Positions 48,110-53,198 of a DNA stretch of 53,198 nt are shown here, piece after piece. The stretch is from Pseudomonas sp. MWU15-20650 (GTDB lineage: Bacteria; Pseudomonadota; Gammaproteobacteria; Pseudomonadales; Pseudomonadaceae). Position 1 is the stretch's first letter. Each line of letters begins with the position of its first letter. Position numbers and translations under genes: made by a program. Under the pieces are notes generated by a model. That model saw only the letters and a list, made by a program, of their open reading frames with translations, was not told the DNA's origin and searched no databases. The DNA lies in assembly GCF_023242475.1 (NCBI RefSeq), contig NZ_JALJFG010000044.1, positions 1 through 53,198 of the forward strand, in the 5' to 3' direction.

Positions 48110-49039
48110 TCAAGCAAAAGGGTGCCGAGGGCTGTCGATGGCCTTGAGGCTGTGACGGCTGATCAACTGGCCGTAACCCTGCACCACAAACCCACCGCTG
48201 CGTGCCACCCACTGCCTGCGGCGCGCACGGTACACCGTGGGCAGCAGGTACCAGGGCAGTTTCGGCAAGTCGTGGTGAACCAGGTGCAGGTTGTTGTTGA
48301 GAAACAGCCAGCTCCACGGCCACGACGCTTCGTTGATCACCGTGCGTTGTTCGGGCTGCGGGTGCGGGCGGTGCTCATAGTAGGAACGGACCGACGCCAG
48401 CGACAAGGCCGGCACGCTGACCAGCAACAGGTAATGCCACACCGGCAACGCGCTGTAGTGGGCAATAAACCCCAGCATCAGCAGCGTCATCGCACCGTGG
48501 GCGAGCCACATCGGCCATACCTGAGGCAGGCGTTGCCATTGATCGCGCACTAACCGGGCGATGGCCAATGGTGCCGCCAGCAGGAAGCGCCCCAACAGGG
48601 TCTTGGTCAGCCCGTGCACGCGGCGCTCGAACGGCGAGCTGTTGTCCCACTGCTGTTGATTCAGGTAGCGACTTTCCGGGTCAATGCCCGGCAAGGTCAG
48701 GTCTTGATCGTTGTGGTGCAGCAGATGGCTGTCGCGGTACAGGGTGTAGGGGTACCACACGGCAAACGGTGCGTAGCCGAGCAGTGTGTTCAACAGAGTG
48801 GAACGGGTGGGATGACCATGCAGCAACTCGTGTTGCAGCGACAGCCAGAGGGTCACCAGCGGGATCAGCAACAAGGTGCTCAACCACAGGCCCAGCCAGT
48901 GGCTGGCAAGTATCACGCTGAACCAGCCGGCATATACGCCGACCAGCAATAGCCAGGTCGGCCATTCGGTCCTTGCGGTGAAGCTTCGTGCCAGGGTTTC
49001 GATTTCCCGGCGGTGGGGCAGATCAAGATAGTTGGCCAT
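48110..49039 (-). CDS. Membrane fatty acid desaturase
   Basis: 309 residues. The three His boxes of membrane di-iron desaturases are here: HELLHGH (70-76), SHLLHH (104-109) and NNLHLVHH (about 255-262). Hydrophobic helices lie between them (LLLVGVYAGWFSVILASHWLG, MTLLMLGFIAHYSALPVWHYL). It introduces double bonds into fatty acids or hydroxylates a related substrate at the inner membrane. ATG 49039 is followed by the PhnD-like gene 10 bp after the stop. A hairpin sits in the 5' region at 49048-49070. Confidence 0.9.
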   Translation of the reverse strand: MANYLDLPHRREIETLARSFTARTEWPTWLLLVGVYAGWFSVILASHWLGLWLSTLLLIPLVTLWLSLQHELLHGHPTRSTLLNTLLGYAPFAVWYPYTLYRDSHLLHHNDQDLTLPGIDPESRYLNQQQWDNSSPFERRVHGLTKTLLGRFLLAAPLAIARLVRDQWQRLPQVWPMWLAHGAMTLLMLGFIAHYSALPVWHYLLLVSVPALSLASVRSYYEHRPHPQPEQRTVINEASWPWSWLFLNNNLHLVHHDLPKLPWYLLPTVYRARRRQWVARSGGFVVQGYGQLISRHSLKAIDSPRHPFA

Positions 49040-49047
49040 CGTCAGCT

Positions 49048-49070
49048 CAGAGCAGGTGTTTCCTGCTCTG
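49048..49070 (-). other. Hairpin in the desaturase 5' region
   Basis: CAGAGCAGG (49048-49056) and CCTGCTCTG (49062-49070) form a perfect nine-base stem with a five-base loop. It is only eight bases from the desaturase ATG on the minus strand. It could be an attenuator, a translational control stem or the end of the upstream small lysine-rich gene's transcript; no T tract is present. Confidence 0.45.
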
Positions 49071-49120
49071 TGCTGTGAGGCGAAAAAATCTTGCAGATCG
49101 TTTGGTTCTAAGCTTGTAAC

Positions 49121-49237
49121 TCAGTGACCGAACAGGCCGGTCTCGGACTTCTTGGCTTTTTTGTCCGCACGTTTTTCATCGGCGGTCTTTGCCGGTTTTT
49201 TCTTCGCGGCTTTCTTTGAATCCATACCTTTGGCCAT
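49121..49237 (-). CDS. Small lysine-rich protein, 38 residues
   Basis: Runs from ATG 49237 to TGA 49121: MAKGMDSKKAAKKKPAKTAD, then EKRADKKAKKSETGLFGH. GTGGAG lies seven bases before the ATG. About 40 percent of residues are Lys or Arg, in alternating Lys/Ala runs like a histone H1 or AlgP-type tail, ending with a hydrophobic GLFGH tag. It is too short for most gene finders but has normal codon use and a good ribosome site, and small basic proteins of this type occur in Pseudomonas genomes. Nucleic-acid binding is a guess. Confidence 0.7.
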   Translation of the reverse strand: MAKGMDSKKAAKKKPAKTADEKRADKKAKKSETGLFGH

Positions 49238-49335
49238 GATGCATGCTCCACTTACAGGGGATGTAACACTGGGTATACCACCTATTGCCGCGCAGAAGGC
49301 GCTTATAATCCTCGGCCCTTGATAATACTCACCTT

Positions 49336-49779
49336 ATGACCATGCCCCCATTGCACATCGAACCGCTGGCAGAGCCCCTGTGGCCGCTGTTGAACAAGTT
49401 TTACCGTCACCACAATTCGTCGATGAAGGCGCTCAAGGGCGGGTGTTTGTGGGTGGCGCGCGATAGCGAGATTGTGGCCGGGTTGTGCCTGAGCCCGGTG
49501 GTGGGTGGCCAATGGTTGACCGGGGTGTTTGTTGACCCGGCTTATCGCGGCCAAGGGTTGGCAGCGCGCTTGATCCTGACGGCCGTGGCCCCGGTGGACG
49601 GTACGGTGTGGTTGCTGTGCCATCCGGACCTGGAAGCGTGGTATCAACGCATGGGGTTCACACAGGACACGCTGTTGCCGCAATCCCTCAGCGAACGGCT
49701 GGTTCGCTACAAAAGAAACAAGCCCATGATCGCCATGGGCTTAGAACGTTTAGTGAGGTCGACCTTCGATAATGTGTGA
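49336..49779 (+). CDS. GNAT family acetyltransferase
   Basis: 147 residues. The acetyl-CoA binding loop is TGVFVDPAYRGQGLAARLILTAVAPV (R/QxxGxG form), preceded by a beta strand LWVARDSEIVAGLCLSPV, and YQRMGFTQDTLLP is motif B. The protein is short, and the N-terminal PPLHIEPLAEPLWPLLNKFYRHHNSSMKAL is helical. Substrate unknown. No strong Shine-Dalgarno; ATG 49342 two codons in is an alternative start. Confidence 0.87.
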   Translation: MTMPPLHIEPLAEPLWPLLNKFYRHHNSSMKALKGGCLWVARDSEIVAGLCLSPVVGGQWLTGVFVDPAYRGQGLAARLILTAVAPVDGTVWLLCHPDLEAWYQRMGFTQDTLLPQSLSERLVRYKRNKPMIAMGLERLVRSTFDNV

Positions 49780-49838
49780 TCGCCAGGTAGAGGGCCCATG
49801 CTAGCCTCGATGGCACAGTGGCCCCTTCCAGGATGATC

Positions 49839-50657
49839 ATGAAAACGACGCTTGCAGCTCTGTCCCTCACTGCCCTCCTCGCTCCGACCTTCAGCCAGGC
49901 AGCCGACGCACCGATTACCGCCAAGCAGTACGAGAGCGTGCTGGCCGGTAGCTGGCGCGACCCGGCCAACCGCGCGCGTGACGGCTATCGCCATCCGCAG
50001 CAAACCTTGGAATTCTTTGGTTTGAGCGCCAGGCAGACGGTGATTGAAATCACGCCAGGTGGCGGCTGGTACAGCGAAATACTGGCGCCATTGCTCAAGG
50101 ACCACGGGCAGTACATCGCCGCCGTACAGGCACCGAGCAGCAGCGCCTATGCGCGTACGTCCGCCGAGAACCTGAGGAAGAAATTGGCGGCTGACCCCAC
50201 GCACTATGCCAAGGCCGACGTGGTCGAGTTCGACCCCAAGGCCCCCGTGTTTGGCAAACCCGCTTCTGCCGACGCCGTACTCACATTTCGCAATGTGCAT
50301 AACTGGGTGGCCGCCGATACTGCAAACGCCACATTCAATGCGTTCTACCAGGTGCTTAAACCGGGCGGCGTGCTGGGCGTGGAAGATCACCGGGCCAAGG
50401 ACGGGGCCAACCTGGAAGCCATCAAGGACAGTGGTTACCTGACCACCGCCCAGGTGGTGAAACTGGCCACCGATGCCGGGTTCAAGCTGGCTGGGCAGAG
50501 CGAGGTCAATGCCAACCCGAAAGACACCAAGGACTACCCCGGCGGCGTCTGGACGTTGCCACCGACGCTGAAGTTGGGGGAGCAGGACAAGGCCAGGTAT
50601 GTGGCGATTGGGGAGTCGGATCGGATGACGTTGCGGTTCGTAAAACCCGTTCAATAA
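49839..50657 (+). CDS. Exported methyltransferase-fold protein (COG4798-like)
   Basis: 272 residues from ATG 49839. It begins with a signal peptide (MKTTLAALSLTALLAPTFSQA, AADAP). The mature part is a class I methyltransferase-like fold: QTLEFFGLSARQTVIEITPGGGWYSEILAPLL, with EITPGGGWYSE as motif I, then ADAVLTFRNVHNWVAAD and FYQVLKPGGVLGVEDHRAKDG. Methyltransferases need SAM, which is not expected in the periplasm, so either the signal is a lipid/membrane anchor or this family has another ligand. It ends before a REP-like hairpin that may act as terminator. Confidence 0.85.
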   Translation: MKTTLAALSLTALLAPTFSQAADAPITAKQYESVLAGSWRDPANRARDGYRHPQQTLEFFGLSARQTVIEITPGGGWYSEILAPLLKDHGQYIAAVQAPSSSAYARTSAENLRKKLAADPTHYAKADVVEFDPKAPVFGKPASADAVLTFRNVHNWVAADTANATFNAFYQVLKPGGVLGVEDHRAKDGANLEAIKDSGYLTTAQVVKLATDAGFKLAGQSEVNANPKDTKDYPGGVWTLPPTLKLGEQDKARYVAIGESDRMTLRFVKPVQ

Positions 50658-50669
50658 CCCAGTTTGTAC

Positions 50670-50700
50670 TGTGGGAGGGGGCTAGCTCCCTCCCACATTT
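50670..50700. repeat. REP-like palindrome, likely terminator
   Basis: TGTGGGAGGGGGCTAGCTCC followed by CTCCCACA and TTTTT forms a strong hairpin 12 bp after the methyltransferase-like gene. It is a REP variant with GCTAGC in place of GCTTGC, and the T run lets it end transcription. Confidence 0.75.
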
Positions 50701-50722
50701 TTGATCTCAGCGTGCCTGGCAG

Positions 50723-51262
50723 TTACTCATCAGCCGTTGGGTCCATGTCGGGAAACATCACTTCAATAAACCCGAACTTGCTGAAGTCGGTAATCCGTGA
50801 CGGGTACAACCGACCGATCAGATGATCACACTCGTGCTGCACCACCCGCGCATGGAAGCCTTCGGCAACACGCACAATCGGCTCGCCCTTGGGGTCGAAC
50901 CCTTCGTAGCGAATCTGCTGGTAGCGGTTCACGGCGCCGCGCAAGCCGGGCACGGAGAGACACCCTTCATAGCCCTCTTCCAGCACGGGGCTCAACGGTG
51001 TGATCAGCGGGTTGATCAGGATGGTCTGCGGCACGGGCGGCGCGTCCGGGTAGCGCTCGCTGGCTTCGAAGCCAAAGATCACCAACTGCAGGTCTACGCC
51101 AATCTGCGGTGCGGCCAGGCCCACTCCGCCCACATGTTCCATGGTCTGGAACATGTCATCGATCAACTGCCATAACTCGGGGCTGTCGAACATTTCCGGC
51201 GGAACCGGTGGGGCGATGCGCAGCAGACGCTCATCGCCCATTTTGAGGATTTCACGGATCAT
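50723..51262 (-). CDS. def: Peptide deformylase
   Basis: 179 residues with all three deformylase motifs: GVGLAAPQIG, EGCLSVPG with the metal-binding Cys and VQHECDHLIGRLY with the two His ligands and catalytic Glu. It removes N-formyl groups from new proteins. It is the second gene of a brkB-def pair: the upstream stop and its ATG are separated by one base (TGATCGATG pattern, 51260-51268). Probably a second copy, since the main def usually sits near fmt. Confidence 0.93.
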   Translation of the reverse strand: MIREILKMGDERLLRIAPPVPPEMFDSPELWQLIDDMFQTMEHVGGVGLAAPQIGVDLQLVIFGFEASERYPDAPPVPQTILINPLITPLSPVLEEGYEGCLSVPGLRGAVNRYQQIRYEGFDPKGEPIVRVAEGFHARVVQHECDHLIGRLYPSRITDFSKFGFIEVMFPDMDPTADE

Positions 51263-51265
51263 CGA

Positions 51266-52219
51266 TCAGGCTTCGTCTGTAGTGGATTTGATGGAGTGGT
51301 CTCGGCCCAAGCCTGAGACGTGCTGTTTTTCATCCGCGGGCGGGTGTTCGTCGAAGTCCTTTTCACCGGGGTCCTTGCCTTCGGCCGACATGTGTTCGAT
51401 CACCGCATTCATCTCCGCGCCCAGCAACAGCACGGCAGCGGAGATGTAGAAGTACAAGAGCAGGACGATGATCGCACCGATACTGCCATACATGGCGTTG
51501 TAGTCGGCGAAGGTTTTGACGTAATAGCCAAAACCCAGGGAGGCGATGATCCACACCACCACGGCCAGCACCGAGCCTGGGGTGATGAAGCGGAACTTCT
51601 GTTTCACGTCGGGCATCACGTAATACATGAGGGCCACGGAGAACATCAGCAAAATCACGATCAGTGGCCAACGCAGGATGGTCCACAGCGTGACGACGAA
51701 CGCCTGCATGCCGATCTGCCCGGCCAGCCACTCCATGACTTGTGGGCCAAGCACCATCAACGCGGCGGCAGCGAGCAGCATGCCGGCGATGCCGACGGTG
51801 TAGAAAATCGACAGCGGGAAACGCTTCCAGATCGGGCGGCCTTCGACCACGTCATAGGCCGCGTTCATCGCGCTCATCATCAGGCGCACGCCGGCGGAAG
51901 CGGTCCACAGGGCAATCACGATACCCACCGAGAGCAAGCCACCCTTGGACTGCTGCAACTGGTCGATCACCGGGTTGACCTGCTCCAGCGCCTGGGGCGG
52001 CAACACCAGCTCCGATTGCATGCGCAGCCAGGTAAAGAAGTCCGGCAGGTGCAGGAAACCGATCAGGGCAATGAGGAACAGCAGGAACGGAAACAGCGAA
52101 AACAGCATCTGGTAGGCCAGCGCTGAAGCGTAGGTGGGCATTTCGTCGTCGACGAATTCCTTGACGGTGCGCACCAGCACCTTGTGCAGCTTGAGACCAT
52201 CAAGTACCGGAAAAATCAT
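51266..52219 (-). CDS. YihY/BrkB family inner membrane protein
   Basis: 317 residues. N-terminal ASALAYQMLFSLFPFLLFLIALIG, then SVGIVIALWTASAGVRLMMSAMNAAYDVVEGR, the family signature, and further helices LLAAAALMVLGPQVMEWL, LIVILLMFSVALMYYVMPDVKQKFR and IGAIIVLLLYFYISAAVLLLGAEMNAVIEH. Six helices, cytoplasmic charged tail. The family is named after the Bordetella serum-resistance protein BrkB but its role is not settled. ATG 52219 has AAAGGAGACGCT. The def gene follows at once. Confidence 0.92.
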   Translation of the reverse strand: MIFPVLDGLKLHKVLVRTVKEFVDDEMPTYASALAYQMLFSLFPFLLFLIALIGFLHLPDFFTWLRMQSELVLPPQALEQVNPVIDQLQQSKGGLLSVGIVIALWTASAGVRLMMSAMNAAYDVVEGRPIWKRFPLSIFYTVGIAGMLLAAAALMVLGPQVMEWLAGQIGMQAFVVTLWTILRWPLIVILLMFSVALMYYVMPDVKQKFRFITPGSVLAVVVWIIASLGFGYYVKTFADYNAMYGSIGAIIVLLLYFYISAAVLLLGAEMNAVIEHMSAEGKDPGEKDFDEHPPADEKQHVSGLGRDHSIKSTTDEA

Positions 52220-52344
52220 AGCGTCTCCTTTCGCCGCAAAAAGGTTGAGTTCGTGGGCGACTCAGGGGCCGTTTTCTACATCAAAGTAGCCCATTTGGCG
52301 ACTTTGAAACAATTTCGAAAGGTTAGTTGCAGCAGATGACATAA

Positions 52345-52371
52345 AAACGGCCATCCGTGGATGGCCGTTGG
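52345..52371 (-). terminator. Hairpin after the CsbD gene
   Basis: AACGGCCATCC (about 52346-52356) pairs with GGATGGCCGTT (52359-52369). On the minus strand the stem is followed by TTTTATG, so it would end the csbD-like transcript 18 bp after its stop. Confidence 0.75.
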
Positions 52372-52388
52372 GCTGCCCAAAAGCAGTC

Positions 52389-52574
52389 TTACTTGGTCGC
52401 TTTCTTGACCGCGTCCTTGGTGTCGCCAATGGCTTTTTCGACTTGGCCTTTCTTTTCCTGCACCACACCTTCAGCGCGCAGTTTGTCGTTGCCGGTAACG
52501 TTGCCGACGCCTTGCTTGATATTGCCAACAAGTTCGTCTTTCAAACCTTTTGCCTTATCCGATGTGCTGCTCAT
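52389..52574 (-). CDS. CsbD family stress protein
   Basis: 61 residues from ATG 52574 (MSSTSDKAKG). The CsbD motif KGLKDELVGNIKQGVGNVTG followed by NDKLRAEGVVQEKKGQVEKAIGDTKDAVKK is clear. These hydrophilic, low-complexity proteins are induced by general stress and are largely unstructured. The hairpin after the gene supports a separate transcript. Confidence 0.92.
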   Translation of the reverse strand: MSSTSDKAKGLKDELVGNIKQGVGNVTGNDKLRAEGVVQEKKGQVEKAIGDTKDAVKKATK

Positions 52575-52784
52575 GGTATTTCTCCGAAAGAACAATCAAG
52601 GGTTTTGGTCATTACCCAGGGATTGACCCGCAGCGGTTCGGCAGAGTTTCAATTATTTTCGGCAGGCATTTCATCGCACATTGACTCACCCCTTGCAGGT
52701 TTGGCTTTATGTTTTGCGGCCAACCCACGAGAATGCCCGGCACTTTCAGGCTATAACGCTGAATAACAGATCCGTAGGAAGGTT

Positions 52785-53162
52785 ATGAAACTCAATAAAG
52801 CACAGGCCATCGCCCGCAGAAACCTGGAATTGGGCGGTGCCGTACTCGGCGTCAACAACTGCCACTTCACCGATCTGGACCGCAAACGCAACATCTGGTG
52901 GTTCGACTTGCCGGTGGGCCGTATTGCCGTGGGCCAGTACGAGTGGATTCACCTGTTGATGCACAACGCGGAGACCGACCAGCTACTTCACCTGAAAGTG
53001 CCGACGGCGTTCCTGCGTGAGAAGCTCGAAGGGCTGGTGGTGCGTAATGCGGGCAAGCGCAAGCCGGAGATTACCCTGGAGCTGAGCGCGGACAAGGATT
53101 CGTTCCTCAAGGACGTTCGCCCTGCCGGCGCCGGTGTGAGCTTCGCGCAGTTCGCCCTGTAA
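52785..53162 (+). CDS. Conserved hypothetical protein
   Basis: 125 residues, no signal peptide or membrane segment. Start ATG 52785 with TAGGAAGGTT before it. Conserved-looking blocks: AIARRNLELGGAVLGVNNCHFTDLDRKRNIWWFDLPVGRI, EWIHLLMHNAETDQLLHLKVPTAFLREKLEGLVV and KPEITLELSADKDSFLKDVRP. The W-WFDLPV segment and the L-HLKVP strand suggest an alpha-beta fold. I do not recognise the family. A REP element follows at the window's end. Confidence 0.8.
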   Translation: MKLNKAQAIARRNLELGGAVLGVNNCHFTDLDRKRNIWWFDLPVGRIAVGQYEWIHLLMHNAETDQLLHLKVPTAFLREKLEGLVVRNAGKRKPEITLELSADKDSFLKDVRPAGAGVSFAQFAL

Positions 53163-53179
53163 GAACGCGGTAAAAAAAG

Positions 53180-53198
53180 TGGGAGGGGGCTTGCTCCC
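53180..53198. repeat. REP element at right edge (partial)
   Basis: The window ends in GTGGGAGGGGGCTTGCTCCC, the same palindrome as in the tandem arrays at 20 kb and 33 kb. It is cut off by the window edge, so the partner copy cannot be judged. Confidence 0.85.

Noticed and set aside
49707..50654. 315-residue minus-strand ORF over the methyltransferase-like gene
   Set aside because: It is the antisense shadow of a gene with a signal peptide and known fold, and has no recognisable motif.

Overview
The window is chromosomal DNA of a Pseudomonas, almost certainly of the P. fluorescens group. The signs are a generally GC-rich coding style, typical Pseudomonas families (DUF2025, DUF6124, GntR/GntK/GntP, PAS-PAS receptors, PiT and ZntB transporters) and many copies of the REP palindrome GTGGGAGGGGGCTTGCTCCC in the intergenic gaps. 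No rRNA, tRNA, IS, prophage or CRISPR array was found. Most of it is core or soft-core genome with small accessory patches.

Layout. 1-1.3 kb is a scar: an HNH nuclease C-terminal fragment and a frameshifted MFS tail flank an intact HAD phosphatase. 1.4-5.8 kb holds a metal-site protein of unknown function, an XRE-type regulator behind a LexA-like box, a P-loop kinase, an amidase and an amidase-like protein without the catalytic region. 5.9-11.2 kb has an MBL-fold hydrolase divergent from a TetR regulator (perfect operator between them), a MASE2-GGDEF diguanylate cyclase, a soluble PAS-PAS receptor and a DUF1003 protein. 11.2-20 kb carries LysR/amidotransferase/monooxygenase genes, DUF2025, glpQ, a PepSY protein, a membrane chemoreceptor, zntB and a PiT phosphate transporter. 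20-24.4 kb is a five-unit REP tandem array and the 5-oxoprolinase genes pxpABC with a divergent LysR. 24.4-27.6 kb has two LysR genes paired with an SDR and a PACE efflux gene. 27.7-30.3 kb is an ECF42-type sigma operon with its YciI/DGPF partner. 30.4-36.4 kb has an acetyltransferase, a GyrI-like protein, an AlaC-type aminotransferase, a second duplicated REP region and the gluconate genes gntP-gntK-gntR.

36.4-39.4 kb is the most accessory-looking part. It has a DUF6124 gene with a structured leader, and two AT-rich small genes that are both disabled (an in-frame stop; a one-base frameshift) and both preceded by the 18-bp dyad ACTGTCA-N4-TGACAGT, with a glutathione transferase between them. 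39.4-44.6 kb returns to core-like genes: MFS transporter, a conserved unknown, a second PAS-PAS receptor, and a LysR/GST pair. 44.7-49.2 kb is a leftward run: desaturase and PhnD-like protein, then a FecI-type sigma factor overlapping two periplasmic binding proteins, with no FecR, TonB receptor, permease or ATPase nearby. 49.3-53.2 kb ends with a GNAT, an exported methyltransferase-fold protein, brkB-def, a CsbD stress protein and a conserved unknown.

The observations most worth following are the paired dyads upstream of the two broken AT-rich genes, the two REP regions where tandem duplication has copied the 3' ends of both flanking convergent genes, the sigma factor fused into a binding-protein operon, the LexA-like box before the XRE gene, and the ECF42 operon with a matching promoter. 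Locating motifs and starts was done by eye. Family names come from recognised motifs, not database searches.
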